NCBI RefSeq assembly: GCF_026126425.1
Contig: NZ_JAFMPW010000010.1
Span: 62,001-126,000 of the forward strand
Direction of reading: 5' to 3'
Length of the DNA stretch: 64,000 nucleotides
From: Muriicola sp. Z0-33
Lineage (GTDB): Bacteria > Bacteroidota > Bacteroidia > Flavobacteriales > Flavobacteriaceae
Numbering within the stretch: position 1 is the stretch's first letter; the number at the start of each line of letters is the position of its first letter. Made by a program: the position numbers and the translations under genes. Shown piece by piece: positions 45,106 through 54,660 of this stretch. The notes beneath the pieces are model-generated. The model was not told where the DNA came from. It was given only the letters and a program-made list of their open reading frames with translations, and searched no databases.

Positions 45106-45140
45106 CAAAAAAAAGCACCACTTTCGCGGCGCTCTTTTCA
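45106..45140 (-). terminator. Probable terminator after the fasciclin gene
   Basis: On the minus strand an imperfect GC-rich stem, AGCGCC / GGTGCT with one mismatch, is followed by a run of T (the AAAAAAAA at 45107-45114). It lies just downstream of the fasciclin stop at 45158. Confidence 0.5.
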
Positions 45141-45157
45141 CATCAATCATCCCTCAT

Positions 45158-45679
45158 TTATTTGGGCATAACAACGTCTTCAATGATATGAATTACTCCA
45201 TTGGAAGCCATAACGTCCGTTTTTGTAATCTTGCTATAATTGCCATTACCATCTTTAAGATAAATCCCTCCATTTTTCTTTACCGCAGTTACAGATGCAC
45301 CGTTTAGTGTAGTCAATGATGCCATACCGTTTCCACTTTCAAGCGCCTTTACTACATCTGAAGCACCAATCTTTCCCGATACAACATGATAGGTTAAAAT
45401 GGAACTTAATTTCTCTTTATTTTCTGGTTGCAATAAGGAATTTAATGCATTGGCGTCGATCTTAGCAAAGCCAGAATTTACTGGAGCAAATACAGTAAAC
45501 GGTCCGTCACCCTGAAGAGCAGGCACCAGGTCTGCTGCTTTTAAGGCCGTAACTAGAGTAGAAAAATCGTCAACCGACACGGCTATATCTACAATATCTT
45601 TTCCTTTGTTCTGAGCATTGGCATTCTGAGTAAATGCGAATAAGATTAATGAGCTGATAATAAAAATTGCTTTTTTCAT
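45158..45679 (-). CDS. Secreted fasciclin (FAS1) domain protein
   Basis: The protein has 173 residues: a signal peptide ending NANAQ (residue 23) and one FAS1 domain (about 30-171) with FTVFAPVNSGFAKID, LSSILTYHVVSGKI and SNGVIHIIEDVVMP. FAS1 domains mediate adhesion and are often surface-located in bacteria. It is divergent from the ECF sigma/anti-sigma pair at 45803-47153, an arrangement also seen in Mycobacterium, where SigK/RskA control FAS1 proteins. Confidence 0.92.
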   Translation of the reverse strand: MKKAIFIISSLILFAFTQNANAQNKGKDIVDIAVSVDDFSTLVTALKAADLVPALQGDGPFTVFAPVNSGFAKIDANALNSLLQPENKEKLSSILTYHVVSGKIGASDVVKALESGNGMASLTTLNGASVTAVKKNGGIYLKDGNGNYSKITKTDVMASNGVIHIIEDVVMPK

Positions 45680-45802
45680 GATTTGTATTTTAGATTAATT
45701 AATAAACTATTTAATTTGCTGCGCGCTTTACAATTAGAGATACACAGGGAATATTCTTATGGATGAGCTAAAAAGAATTTTATCATATCTTTAACATTCA
45801 AA

Positions 45803-46366
45803 ATGGCCACAGCTCTTACCGACATTCAATTAATAGATGCGCTGCGCAATGGCGATAAAAGTGCGCTTTACCAGCTGTATGACAGATACAGTGGGGCTCT
45901 TTATGGGGTTATCATTCGGATGTGCAGAGATGAAGCTTTGGCAAAGGACCTCTTGCAGGAAAGTTTTATTAAGATTTGGCAAAAAATTGCATCCTACGAT
46001 GCTGACAAAGGCAAATTCTATACCTGGTCTTATCGAATAACAAAGAATACTACCCTAAATGCGCTAAGAAAATCGCGTAACCTCATCCAAAATGAGGATT
46101 TAAGTGTATATGATAATAAAAGCATAGAGGAACCCAAGCCGGATTACACCCAATTAAACGGGGCGATAAAAAATTTGGAGCCCCACCATCAAAAGGCTAT
46201 TGACCTGGTATATTTTCAGGGTTTAACTCATAAAGAAGCCCATCTAGAAATGGCAGTTCCCTTAGGAACCTTCAAATCCTATATTAAACAGGCCTTAAAG
46301 AAGATAAGAGAAGGGTATGGGCCAGATGTTGTATTGCTACTAATCTTTATGCTGCAGTATGGATAG
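45803..46366 (+). CDS. ECF RNA polymerase sigma factor (SigK-like)
   Basis: The protein has 187 residues. Region 2 is LYQLYDRYSGALYGVIIRMC, with DLLQESFIKIWQKIASYDADKGKFYTWSYRITKNTTLN. Region 4 is HHQKAIDLVYFQGLTHKEAHLEMAVPLGTFKSYIKQALKKIRE. This is the SigK/SigL type of ECF factor. Transcription is held back by the anti-sigma factor encoded immediately downstream with an 8-base overlap. The divergent fasciclin gene is a likely target. Confidence 0.93.
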   Translation: MATALTDIQLIDALRNGDKSALYQLYDRYSGALYGVIIRMCRDEALAKDLLQESFIKIWQKIASYDADKGKFYTWSYRITKNTTLNALRKSRNLIQNEDLSVYDNKSIEEPKPDYTQLNGAIKNLEPHHQKAIDLVYFQGLTHKEAHLEMAVPLGTFKSYIKQALKKIREGYGPDVVLLLIFMLQYG

Positions 46367-47153
46367 AAAAAAGATCATAGAAGACGGACTGTTGGAGCGC
46401 TACCTGCTGGGTGAGTTGCCAGAAAACCTATGTAGCGAATTAGAGCAATTACTCCAAAATGATTCATCACTAAAGGAAATGTATTCCCAGATGGAATCAG
46501 ATTTTGAACAACTTGCTATGGACAACGCCATTCCACCGCCTTCAGATGTCAAAACATCTTTAAAAGAACAGATTAATCGGATGAGCAAGGGTGAGCAGCA
46601 AGGGGACCCAAAAATCAGGAGTATGGTTACCTCCAAGAACTACTCAAAGAATTTCCTGGTGGCGGCAAGCCTTGCAGCACTTCTGGCAGTAAGCTCTTTC
46701 TGGTTATATAGCAGATGGCAGCAAGCCGAAGCAAGTCTGAAACTTGTTCAGCAACAAACTACTTCACTTCAGGAGAGGGTGGTGATTCTTGAGAGCAGTG
46801 TAGAGGAATCAGAAAATAGTTTCCGTAAAATAAACAACCCAAACGTCATACCACTATTATTAAAAGGGAATGAAATTTCGCCCCAATCAAAGGCTATTGC
46901 TTTTGTAAATCATGCAGAGAAAGAAGTTATACTTAATCCCCAGGGATTGTCCCCATTAGATCAGGACCATGATTACCAGATGTGGGCCGATGTTGATGGA
47001 GAAATGATTAACATGGGAATTATACCCAAAAATAATATGCTTGTCGCCCTTAAATATATCGATGATGCAGCTTCTATAAATATCACTATTGAACCTCTAG
47101 GGGGTAGCGAGCATCCAACGGTAGAACGGCTCATCTCTAGCGTAGTTTTATAA
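46359..47153 (+). CDS. RskA-like membrane anti-sigma factor
   Basis: The protein has 264 residues. The N-terminal anti-sigma domain (about 1-70, DGLLERYLLGELPENLCSEL) is cytoplasmic, a single membrane helix lies at about 95-115 (FLVAASLAALLAVSSFWL), and the C-terminal RskA domain has HDYQMWADVDGEMINMGII. It binds the sigma factor until an envelope signal causes regulated proteolysis. Its start overlaps the sigma gene by 8 bases. Its end overlaps convergently the rimO end by 6 bases. Confidence 0.9.
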   Translation: MDRKKIIEDGLLERYLLGELPENLCSELEQLLQNDSSLKEMYSQMESDFEQLAMDNAIPPPSDVKTSLKEQINRMSKGEQQGDPKIRSMVTSKNYSKNFLVAASLAALLAVSSFWLYSRWQQAEASLKLVQQQTTSLQERVVILESSVEESENSFRKINNPNVIPLLLKGNEISPQSKAIAFVNHAEKEVILNPQGLSPLDQDHDYQMWADVDGEMINMGIIPKNNMLVALKYIDDAASINITIEPLGGSEHPTVERLISSVVL

Positions 47154-48455
47154 TTTTACAGGTTTCCCATACAGGTCAAAATCTGCTGCATCTGTAATTG
47201 TTATATCAACAAATTCTCCTTGTTTTAAATAATGCTCCCTGGCATCAATTAATACCTCGTTATCCACGTCTGGGGAATCATATTCCGTTCTGCCCACGAA
47301 ATAGTTACCTTCTTTCCTATCGATAATACATTTATAAGTAGTACCAATCTTTTCCTGATTTAGCTCCCAGGAAATCTGAGATTGTAATGCCATTATTTCA
47401 TTGGCGCGTTCTTGTTTGGTAATTTCAGGAACATCATCGACCAGGGAATACGCATGGGTATTCTCTTCATGACTATAGGTAAAACAACCCAGACGCTCGA
47501 AACGCATTTCAGCCACCCAATCCTTAAGGGTATTAAAATCTTCTTCGGTTTCTCCCGGATAGCCTACAATTAAAGTTGTCCGTATGCTCATTTCCGGTAC
47601 CGCCAACCTGAAATCTTCCAGGAGTTTGGTAGTTTTTGCTTTGGTGGTTCCCCGACGCATACTTTTTAATACAGTATCTGAAATATGCTGTAATGGAATA
47701 TCGATATAATTGCAAATTTTGTCCTCTTCACGCATTACTTCTAAAACATCCATTGGAAATCCGGTTGGAAAAGCATAATGCAAACGTATCCATTCTATCC
47801 CCTCTACCTTTACCAGTTCTCTGAGTAATTGGGCCAGATTGCGTTTTTTATAAAGGTCTAGTCCATAATAGGTAAGGTCCTGGGCTATCAGTACAAGTTC
47901 TTTTACCCCCTTAGCAGCAAGTTTTTCAGATTCGGCAACCAAAGACTCTATGGTCTTACTTTTGTGCTTGCCACGCATAATTGGGATGGCGCAAAAAGAA
48001 CAAGGGCGGTCACAACCCTCAGCAATCTTTAAATATGCATAGTTTTTAGGGGTTGTTGTAATTCGTTCCCCAATTAATTCATGCTTGTAATCCGCCTCAA
48101 GTGCTTTTAAAAGATTTGGTAATTCACTGGTCCCAAAATAGGCGTCTACATCAGGAATTTCCTCCTCCAAATCCGGTTTATATCGTTCGCTTAAGCATCC
48201 GGTTACAAAAACCTTATCTACCTCTCCAGCCTCTTTCTTCTGGACATACCCCAGAATTGTGTTAATACTCTCCTCTTTGGCATTTGCAATAAAGCCACAA
48301 GTATTAATGACAACTATATTACCCTCTTCTTCATGAACCACCTCCTTGTCATTGGCTTCCAATTGCCCCATGAGTATTTCAGAATCGTAAATATTCTTAG
48401 AGCAACCCAGGGTTACTACATTAATTCTGTTTTTTTTTATCGATTTTGTTCGCAT
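47148..48455 (-). CDS. rimO: Ribosomal protein S12 methylthiotransferase
   Basis: The protein has 435 residues starting MRTKSIKKNRINVVTLGCSK (a frame start at 48464 is three residues longer but lies nine bases from the -7 box, so 48455 is preferred). The UPF0004 domain begins with VVTLGCSKNIYDSE, the radical-SAM cluster motif is CDRPCSFC in EGCDRPCSFCAIPIMRG, and a TRAM domain ends the protein. RimO adds a methylthio group to Asp89 of S12. Confidence 0.95.
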   Translation of the reverse strand: MRTKSIKKNRINVVTLGCSKNIYDSEILMGQLEANDKEVVHEEEGNIVVINTCGFIANAKEESINTILGYVQKKEAGEVDKVFVTGCLSERYKPDLEEEIPDVDAYFGTSELPNLLKALEADYKHELIGERITTTPKNYAYLKIAEGCDRPCSFCAIPIMRGKHKSKTIESLVAESEKLAAKGVKELVLIAQDLTYYGLDLYKKRNLAQLLRELVKVEGIEWIRLHYAFPTGFPMDVLEVMREEDKICNYIDIPLQHISDTVLKSMRRGTTKAKTTKLLEDFRLAVPEMSIRTTLIVGYPGETEEDFNTLKDWVAEMRFERLGCFTYSHEENTHAYSLVDDVPEITKQERANEIMALQSQISWELNQEKIGTTYKCIIDRKEGNYFVGRTEYDSPDVDNEVLIDAREHYLKQGEFVDITITDAADFDLYGKPVKL

Positions 48456-48472
48456 AGTTCGCAAATGAGGTG

Positions 48473-48480
48473 CAAAAATA
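48473..48480 (-). promoter_or_regulatory. -7 box of rimO
   Basis: On the minus strand TATTTTTG (48480-48473) matches TAnnTTTG, 18 bases before the chosen rimO start at 48455. No good -33 element is seen. Confidence 0.45.
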
Positions 48481-48702
48481 CAACTTGGTATCTCAACTAA
48501 TCTTGATTATCTGTAATTCTTTATTCCAATGTGATTAAGCTTTAATAAACGATTAGCTCAAACGTGCCAGCTACTGTTATAAAAGACAACCAAACTAACC
48601 TTTAATGGCCAGTTACTTTCCTTGGGAATGGTTCTCCGGTGCCATAAAGCTTTTCATCCGATCTGAGCAATTATAACATAAAACTCCGGCAGCTATCACT
48701 GG

Positions 48703-50418
48703 CTATTTATAATCAGCTGGGATTTTACGAACAGGAAAAGCGTCTTCATACGCCTTCCCCAGATGTAGCAGCTTAGCTTCCTGATACTGTTTGCCAATAA
48801 ATGTCAGGCTAATAGGTTCTCCGCTTGGCTTATATCCCATAGGTACAGTTAATGCGGGATATTTAGCAACCGCAGCATATCCGGCATGGTAATTATTGAT
48901 AGATAAAATGGCATCAAGGCGATGTTTATTCATTGCTTCATTGAAAAATATACGTCCGTTTTTCTCCAGGTTCTTTTTGATGGTGTTCAGTTCTTCTGCG
49001 GTGGTAGTATCTGCCAGTATCCCTTCAAAGAGGGCGTGTCCATAAGGAATTCTTATCAATGAATCCTTGTTGTTAAAAGCAACCAGGCTGGGGATATCCT
49101 TAATCTCTATCCCCTTGTTTTTTGCATAGGTCGCCAAATAATTCGGGAGATCATTCTTCATATCAATATTAAGGATGCTGATAAAACCGTCCATTTTAGC
49201 TTCGGGAGGTGTAAATGGAAAAATAGTGGCGCCAGCATTCCTAAGCGCTTCTACTGTACTGTTATAAATTGAATCGCTTTCCAATAAATCTTCAAACACT
49301 CCAAATCTTTTGCCCTTAAGGCCAGTGTAGTCTTCAGCAGCTTTGTACCACTCCATTTCCCAATCTGTCTGGACAGAGGCATCATCAGTTTCGTCAAATC
49401 CCCTCATGGCATCTAAAAGGATGCCGTTGTCGACCACATTTCTTGTCATAGGCCCGGGTGTATCCAGGGTACTGGATATGGGGACTATGCCAGATCTGCT
49501 CAGTAATCCGACCGTAGGCTTTAGCCCCACTACTGAATTCTGACTCGAAGGGGACAAAATAGAGCCCGAGGTTTCAGTGCCAACTGCAGCAACGGCAAAA
49601 TTGGCAGCCATAGATGTCCCGCTACCAGAGCTGCTACCGCCAGTTTCAAAGACTCTCCTTCCATAGGGGTTTAGGGTTTGACCCCCAACAGCGCTATAAC
49701 CCACAGGGCAGCCGCTGCACATAAAATATGCCCATTCACTTAAATTAACCTTCCCCAAAATCAGTGCTCCATGCTCTTTTAAGCGCTGAACGATAAAGGC
49801 ATCAGCCACATCGTTTCCCAACAAGGCTATAGACCCGGCAGTAGTGGCCATGCCTTCAGTGTTTATATTGTCTTTTAACAATACCGGCATTCCATAAATG
49901 GGATGATGTGATGCCGTCTTTGATTCGTTCCTAAGCTCATCTAACTTTCTGGCTTCATCTACTACATTTTCATTAAGAGCAATTACCGTATTGAGCGTCG
50001 TTTCATTGTTCAGTTCATATTTATAAATTCTGTACAAATAAAAAAGGACCAGCTCTTCATAGTTTAATTTTCCTTCATTTATATGTTCCTGCAAACTGGG
50101 AATATCTTGTTCTAAAATCAGCGGTAGCAGGGCATTATACTTTTCCTCTGACATTTTGGCAACCTCCTTATATAAAGGATTAAACACTTCATTCTTGTCT
50201 AATACTTTAGACTGAATGAGCTTATACCTCATTCTCCCCTTCTCATGGTCCTTGTTTGCGGCAACTTCGGTAGAGTCATTATAGGGTTCCCATAATTTGT
50301 CCTTTACTGATGCCTCTTTCCGATTCGGGATTTCATCGGTTATTTCGGGGCTGACTTTGTTTTTACATCCAACACAACAGATGAGCAAAAAGATTAAAAT
50401 TAGATATATGTTCTTCAT
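48703..50418 (-). CDS. Amidase lipoprotein (amidase signature family)
   Basis: The protein has 571 residues and a lipobox ending ICCVGC (Cys18). The amidase-signature catalytic triad is visible: Lys in GMPVLLKDNINTEG, and the Ser pair in ETGGSSSGSGTSMA with TETSGSILSPSS. A C-terminal region of the amidase fold ends with a proline-rich segment. It is likely a periplasmic or outer-membrane-anchored amidohydrolase; substrate unknown. It lies 2 bases downstream of a DUF2911 gene, itself overlapping ftsY, so the three are on one transcript. Confidence 0.9.
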   Translation of the reverse strand: MKNIYLILIFLLICCVGCKNKVSPEITDEIPNRKEASVKDKLWEPYNDSTEVAANKDHEKGRMRYKLIQSKVLDKNEVFNPLYKEVAKMSEEKYNALLPLILEQDIPSLQEHINEGKLNYEELVLFYLYRIYKYELNNETTLNTVIALNENVVDEARKLDELRNESKTASHHPIYGMPVLLKDNINTEGMATTAGSIALLGNDVADAFIVQRLKEHGALILGKVNLSEWAYFMCSGCPVGYSAVGGQTLNPYGRRVFETGGSSSGSGTSMAANFAVAAVGTETSGSILSPSSQNSVVGLKPTVGLLSRSGIVPISSTLDTPGPMTRNVVDNGILLDAMRGFDETDDASVQTDWEMEWYKAAEDYTGLKGKRFGVFEDLLESDSIYNSTVEALRNAGATIFPFTPPEAKMDGFISILNIDMKNDLPNYLATYAKNKGIEIKDIPSLVAFNNKDSLIRIPYGHALFEGILADTTTAEELNTIKKNLEKNGRIFFNEAMNKHRLDAILSINNYHAGYAAVAKYPALTVPMGYKPSGEPISLTFIGKQYQEAKLLHLGKAYEDAFPVRKIPADYK

Positions 50419-50420
50419 AG

Positions 50421-51278
50421 CTATTTGTTTTCCAGTAGTTGTTTCCAGGCAATAATGTTCTTTTCATTCATACGCACAAATTCGTCTTTTCCTTCCTTTT
50501 TTGCCAAATCTAAAGAGCGCTGTGCCGATAAGATGGCCGCCTTGTAATCTCCTAATTTTGCCTGTACCAGAGATTTTACACGATAATAATAGTAGGTGTC
50601 CCCTCCAATTGAAATTGCCTTTTCCAGATAGTTCAAGGCAGTCTGGTGTTCTTTCCCTTGTTCTTGCAAATACCTGGCAGCTTCATAATAGGTTTGGGCA
50701 GTTGGGGAGCCACTGATCTGTTTATTAATTTGCCCCATCATAAGATCGTCTGTTGGCACGCTTATAGGGATACTGACCCTGGTCTTTTCCCAGATCAATT
50801 GCATTGAGGCCGAATTATGATCAAGGGAATCAAAACTGATTAAGAAATTTTCCTGGGTGTAAGGTATGGTATCGGGCTCCACTTTTATCCTCAACTCGTC
50901 TTCTTCAGGATTATAAGCGGTCCGCCCATCTCCCCAATGTGTGGTATTATTGTGAAAGACAATCTCCCATTTATCTTCTTCAGGAAAGGCATAAAGTGCA
51001 TAGGTTCCTGTAGGCAACATTTTACCTTGAATTATAATGTCTGTATCCACTGTAAATTTGGTAGAGGCATTGGCACCTACCCTCCAAATACGTCCATAGG
51101 GAACTAAATTTCCAAAAACCTTGCGTCCTTTGGTCCCCGGTCTTGAATATTTTATTGTAATTGATGTCAGTCCGACATGCTGAGTAATTTCAGAATACGG
51201 ACTGGCTTTAGGATGTGTAATTTGTGCCGGGAGTAACGACGTTAAAAAAATCAGTCCAAATAATAATAAGAACTTCAC
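50421..51278 (-). CDS. Secreted DUF2911 protein with TPR-like tail
   Basis: The protein has 285 residues with a signal peptide ending LPAQ (residue 19). DUF2911 runs from about 25 to 170: VGLTSITIKYSRPGTKGRKV, FGNLVPYGRIWRVGANASTKF and KWEIVFHNNTTHWGDGRT. A TPR-like region (about 190-285, YYEAARYLQEQGKEHQTALNYL) follows. DUF2911 is abundant in Bacteroidota, with no known function. The start overlaps the ftsY stop by 4 bases (ATGA), and the amidase follows 2 bases later. Confidence 0.88.
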   Translation of the reverse strand: MKFLLLFGLIFLTSLLPAQITHPKASPYSEITQHVGLTSITIKYSRPGTKGRKVFGNLVPYGRIWRVGANASTKFTVDTDIIIQGKMLPTGTYALYAFPEEDKWEIVFHNNTTHWGDGRTAYNPEEDELRIKVEPDTIPYTQENFLISFDSLDHNSASMQLIWEKTRVSIPISVPTDDLMMGQINKQISGSPTAQTYYEAARYLQEQGKEHQTALNYLEKAISIGGDTYYYYRVKSLVQAKLGDYKAAILSAQRSLDLAKKEGKDEFVRMNEKNIIAWKQLLENK

Positions 51279-52237
51279 TGGCCAATATTAAAAAAAGAAT
51301 CTACAAACTCGTACTTATTAAATACCTGAAGGTCTTCCAGACCCTCTCCTACTCCAATATATTTAACCGGGATCTGAAATTGATCCGAAATACCAATTAC
51401 CACCCCACCTTTAGCAGTTCCATCTAACTTAGTAACCGCCAGAGCGTTTACCTCGGTGGCTTTCGTAAATTGCTTTGCTTGTTCAAAGGCGTTTTGCCCT
51501 GTTGAACCATCTAGCACCAACAATACTTCATGGGGCGCATCGGGTACTACCTTTTGCATCACCCGTTTTACTTTTCCCAATTCATTCATCAGGTTTACTT
51601 TATTGTGCAGGCGACCAGCAGTATCAATAAGTACTATATCGGCCTGTTGGGTTACTGCAGAACTCAGCGTGTCAAAAGCCACAGAAGCAGGATCACTCCC
51701 CATTTTCTGCTTCACCAATGGAACGTCTACACGTTCTGCCCATACCTCTAACTGGTCTATGGCTGCGGCCCTAAAAGTATCTGCGGCGCCAAGCACCACC
51801 TTAAATCCTTTATTTTTAAATTGATGCGCCAGTTTACCAATGGTTGTAGTTTTACCCACCCCATTTACACCTACTACCATAATTACATATGGCCGCTTTT
51901 CCTTTGGCAATTCAAAATCTTCAGCTTCTCCCAGGTGTGTTTCAGATAGTAACCCGGCAATTTCTTCCCTTAGAATACCATTTAATTCTTCGGTACCAAC
52001 ATATTTGTCCTTAGCTACCCGCTCCTCTATTCTTTCTATGATCTTCAGGGTAGTATTTACCCCGACATCTGAAGTCACCAGAACTTCTTCCAGGTTATCC
52101 AGGACATCATCATCAACTTTGGATTTGCCCGCCACGGCCTTGCCCAGTTTTGTCAGAAAGCTGGTCTTCGTCTTCTCCAGACCCTTGTCTAAAGTCTCTT
52201 TTTTCTGAGAAGAAAATATTTTTTTAAATAAACTCAT
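51275..52237 (-). CDS. ftsY: Signal recognition particle receptor FtsY
   Basis: The protein has 320 residues, NG domain only with a short N-terminal tail, as usual in Flavobacteriaceae. The GTPase motifs are VVGVNGVGKTTTIGKLA (G1), DTFRAAAIDQL, DTAGRLHNKVNLM (G3) and TKLDGTAKGGV. FtsY docks ribosomes carrying SRP to the membrane translocon. It has its own promoter and shares its transcript with the DUF2911 and amidase genes downstream. Confidence 0.95.
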   Translation of the reverse strand: MSLFKKIFSSQKKETLDKGLEKTKTSFLTKLGKAVAGKSKVDDDVLDNLEEVLVTSDVGVNTTLKIIERIEERVAKDKYVGTEELNGILREEIAGLLSETHLGEAEDFELPKEKRPYVIMVVGVNGVGKTTTIGKLAHQFKNKGFKVVLGAADTFRAAAIDQLEVWAERVDVPLVKQKMGSDPASVAFDTLSSAVTQQADIVLIDTAGRLHNKVNLMNELGKVKRVMQKVVPDAPHEVLLVLDGSTGQNAFEQAKQFTKATEVNALAVTKLDGTAKGGVVIGISDQFQIPVKYIGVGEGLEDLQVFNKYEFVDSFFNIGQ

Positions 52238-52257
52238 ACCTTAACGAAATCATTTAT

Positions 52258-52284
52258 CAAAGATAGGAAATGGAGGTTTACAAA
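52258..52284 (-). promoter_or_regulatory. Promoter of ftsY
   Basis: On the minus strand TATCTTTG (52265-52258) matches TAnnTTTG, 21 bases before the start. TTTG (52284-52281) may be the -33 element at a short 15-base spacing. Confidence 0.5.
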
Positions 52285-52350
52285 ATAGCATTCTCCCAAC
52301 TTTGTCTATTAGAACCAAAGATCCTGAAGCGGCTATATATATGAAACAAA

Positions 52351-52378
52351 AAAGCCGCTTTCACAGGAAAGCGGCTTT
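52351..52378 (-). terminator. Terminator of the rpmB-rpmG-DUF4295 operon
   Basis: A perfect 12-bp inverted repeat, AAAGCCGCTTTC with loop ACAG and GAAAGCGGCTTT, followed on the minus strand by a T-rich stretch. It lies 22 bases after the DUF4295 stop. Confidence 0.9.
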
Positions 52379-52399
52379 AATTATATACTGGTTAGTCGG

Positions 52400-52552
52400 T
52401 TACTTTTTAGAAAGCCATTCGTTCACCGCTTCAGGTGGCATAACAGCTTCTTGAAATGTATATGCTCCACTTTTAGGAGATTTTACCATTTTTATGGCCT
52501 TGGTAAGCCTTTTAGAACTGGATTGTAGGGTTGCTACCGTCTTCTTTGCCAT
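52400..52552 (-). CDS. DUF4295 small protein
   Basis: The 50-residue protein begins MAKKTVATLQSSSKRLTKAI and ends EAVNEWLSKK. DUF4295 proteins are encoded after rpmB and rpmG in Bacteroidota, exactly the order here (6 bases after rpmG). The basic N-terminus suggests binding to ribosomal RNA or the ribosome, but the role is unproven. It is too short to have been noticed by a length filter of 60 residues. Confidence 0.88.
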   Translation of the reverse strand: MAKKTVATLQSSSKRLTKAIKMVKSPKSGAYTFQEAVMPPEAVNEWLSKK

Positions 52553-52558
52553 AATGTT

Positions 52559-52741
52559 TTATTTTATCTCTTTATGAACAGTCATTTTCTTCAGAATAGG
52601 ATTAAATTTTTTCACCTCTAACCTATCCGGAGTATTCTTTTTATTCTTGGTCGTAATATACCTGGAAGTACCTGGCATACCAGAATCCTTATGCTCTGTG
52701 CATTCTAATATCACCTGTACTCTATTTCCTTTTTTTGCCAT
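52559..52741 (-). CDS. rpmG: Ribosomal protein L33
   Basis: The 60-residue protein [18 protein letters not shown] is L33 of the large subunit. Only one cysteine of the usual zinc-ribbon set remains, so this is the zinc-free form typical for Flavobacteriaceae. It lies between rpmB and the DUF4295 gene and shares their promoter. Confidence 0.95.
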   Translation of the reverse strand: MAKKGNRVQVILECTEHKDSGMPGTSRYITTKNKKNTPDRLEVKKFNPILKKMTVHKEIK

Positions 52742-52765
52742 CGTACTATACTGATCTATTTCGGA

Positions 52766-53002
52766 CTATTTTATTAAGCCTTTTGCTCTGGCCTCCTTAA
52801 GAACGGCAGAAATACCCTTCTTGTTAATGCTCTTGAGCGCCCTAGTTGAAACTTTCAAAGTTACCCAACGGTCTTCTTCAGGAATATAAAAACGTTTTTT
52901 AGAAAGATTCACATCAAATCTTCTTCTTGTCTTATTGATAGAAAAAGATACGTTATTTCCAAACATTGCTCTCTTTCCTGTAAGTTCACAAACTTTTGAC
53001 AT
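52766..53002 (-). CDS. rpmB: Ribosomal protein L28
   Basis: The 78-residue protein MSKVCELTGKRAMFGNNVSF is L28 (bL28) of the large subunit, with the basic NKTRRRFDVN region and the closing KALKSINKKGI-like helix. It is the first gene of the rpmB-rpmG-DUF4295 operon. Confidence 0.95.
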   Translation of the reverse strand: MSKVCELTGKRAMFGNNVSFSINKTRRRFDVNLSKKRFYIPEEDRWVTLKVSTRALKSINKKGISAVLKEARAKGLIK

Positions 53003-53035
53003 CGCGCTACTTTTTACTTGATTTTAAACAGGCTG

Positions 53036-53066
53036 CAAATTTATGTCATTTTAAGAGAAGTGCAAA
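53036..53066 (-). promoter_or_regulatory. Promoter of the rpmB operon
   Basis: On the minus strand TTTG (53066-53063) and TAAATTTG (53043-53036) match both consensus elements with a 19-base spacer, ideal for Bacteroidota. The -7 box is 34 bases before the rpmB start. This is the best promoter seen in the window. Confidence 0.7.
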
Positions 53067-53074
53067 ATTCTTTG

Positions 53075-54322
53075 CTAGAAATTTAAAATTTCTTTTTGAA
53101 GCATTTCAAAAGCCTTATTTACCGATTTTTGCACAATTCTTGTTCGGTGATTTCCCATTATAAACTTCTGAGCACAAACCTTTTTGGGGCCGGCTATAGC
53201 AATATACACCGTTCCAACGGGTGCATCCGAATCTCCTTTTGTTGGCCCGGCGTTTCCTGTAGTGGCCACACCAAAATCCGCATTTAAGAGTTGCCTGACA
53301 TTTTGGGCCATGGCGAGGGCAACTTCTTCACTCACCACAGAATGTTTTTTAATCAATTCTTCCGGTACTTGTAATACCTTCATTTTAGCCTCAGTGGCAT
53401 AGCTCACAATACTACCCTTAAAGAATGCAGAAGCTCCGGGAATTGCAGTTATATGTTCGGCAATTCTACCTCCTGTAAAACTCTCAGCAGTAGCGAGGGT
53501 CATTCCCCGTTCAGTAAGTAAGTTGGCGATTCCGGCTTCTATCGGCCCCTCCTCTTCCTCTCCAAATATTATATCTCCAATAAGAGTATAAAGTTCCTTT
53601 ATTGCCTTATCCACAGCTTCTTCCAGGAGCGCTATGTCCTTGCCTTTGGCAGACAATCTTAATCTAACTTTACCCAAGTTGGGCAGATATGCCAGTTTTA
53701 CATAGTCTGGCAGGGCATCTTCCCAGGTTTCAATTCTGTCCGCGATTGCGCTTTCGCCCAGGCCGTAGGTAATTAAGGTTCTGTGAACAATATAAGGACG
53801 CTCAAATTCTGCCGCAATTTTTGGAAGTACATAATCTTCCATAAGATGTTTCATTTCAAAAGGGACTCCAGGCAATGAAATAAATGCCGTTTTGCCTTCT
53901 TTAATCCACATCCCTGGAGCTGTACCGTTGGCATTGTGCAGTACCTGGGCCTTTGAAGGAACCAACGCCTGTTTTCTGTTGATCTCAGAAATTGGCGTGC
54001 TGATATACTTCTTAAATAGCTCAATGACATGTTCCAAGACCTGGGCATCCTCTACCAAAGTATCATCAAAATATTCAGCAAGGGTACGTTTTGTAATATC
54101 ATCTTTGGTAGGTCCAAGACCGCCGGTTAAAATTACAATAGATGCTCTGGTAGCGGCCTCCTCCATAGCCTCGAGAATATGTTCCTTATTGTCCTGGACA
54201 GAGGTGATCTGGTATATCGAAATACCAATATTGTTAAGTGCTTTGGCAATAAAAGCGGAGTTGGTGTCTACAATCTGCCCAATAAGAATCTCATCCCCAA
54301 TGGTGATAATCTCGGCAAACAT
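53075..54322 (-). CDS. cinA: CinA-family nicotinamide-nucleotide amidohydrolase
   Basis: The protein has 415 residues. The N-terminal MoCF-like domain ([45 protein letters not shown]) is followed by the C-terminal CinA domain with [21 protein letters not shown] and [20 protein letters not shown]. The C-terminal domain removes the amide of nicotinamide mononucleotide in NAD recycling. The start overlaps the Hpt gene stop by one base. Confidence 0.95.
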   Translation of the reverse strand: MFAEIITIGDEILIGQIVDTNSAFIAKALNNIGISIYQITSVQDNKEHILEAMEEAATRASIVILTGGLGPTKDDITKRTLAEYFDDTLVEDAQVLEHVIELFKKYISTPISEINRKQALVPSKAQVLHNANGTAPGMWIKEGKTAFISLPGVPFEMKHLMEDYVLPKIAAEFERPYIVHRTLITYGLGESAIADRIETWEDALPDYVKLAYLPNLGKVRLRLSAKGKDIALLEEAVDKAIKELYTLIGDIIFGEEEEGPIEAGIANLLTERGMTLATAESFTGGRIAEHITAIPGASAFFKGSIVSYATEAKMKVLQVPEELIKKHSVVSEEVALAMAQNVRQLLNADFGVATTGNAGPTKGDSDAPVGTVYIAIAGPKKVCAQKFIMGNHRTRIVQKSVNKAFEMLQKEILNF

Positions 54323-54660
54323 CAGAAATCAAAATCTTTTTTGAGTTCCGAAATTACCTGAAGAATGTCTTTTTTTAATAAAGGGAATTTTTGTTCTATC
54401 TCCTCGCTGTTTTCAGAACTCTTGCCTAAATTTTCTATTTCAAGAGCAACTGCTCTTGATTGTTCCATACCGAGGAGATCTACATTGGGCTTTATTTTAT
54501 GCGCCAATTTATAGACATTTTCATAGTCCATATTGGTAATTGCCATCTCCAGGCTTTCAAGATCCTGGGGTACTTCCTCCAGAAATACAGAAATTACAGA
54601 ATTGATAAAATCCTGATCCCCATCAGCCATCTCATTTAATTTATCCAGATTGTATATCAT
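54322..54660 (-). CDS. Hpt domain phosphotransfer protein
   Basis: The protein has 112 residues, one four-helix histidine phosphotransfer domain. The phospho-acceptor is His54 in [17 protein letters not shown]. Hpt proteins relay phosphate between a hybrid kinase and a response regulator; no kinase is encoded nearby. It overlaps cinA by one base, and the FAA-hydrolase gene starts directly upstream, so they form one transcript. Confidence 0.9.
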   Translation of the reverse strand: MIYNLDKLNEMADGDQDFINSVISVFLEEVPQDLESLEMAITNMDYENVYKLAHKIKPNVDLLGMEQSRAVALEIENLGKSSENSEEIEQKFPLLKKDILQVISELKKDFDF

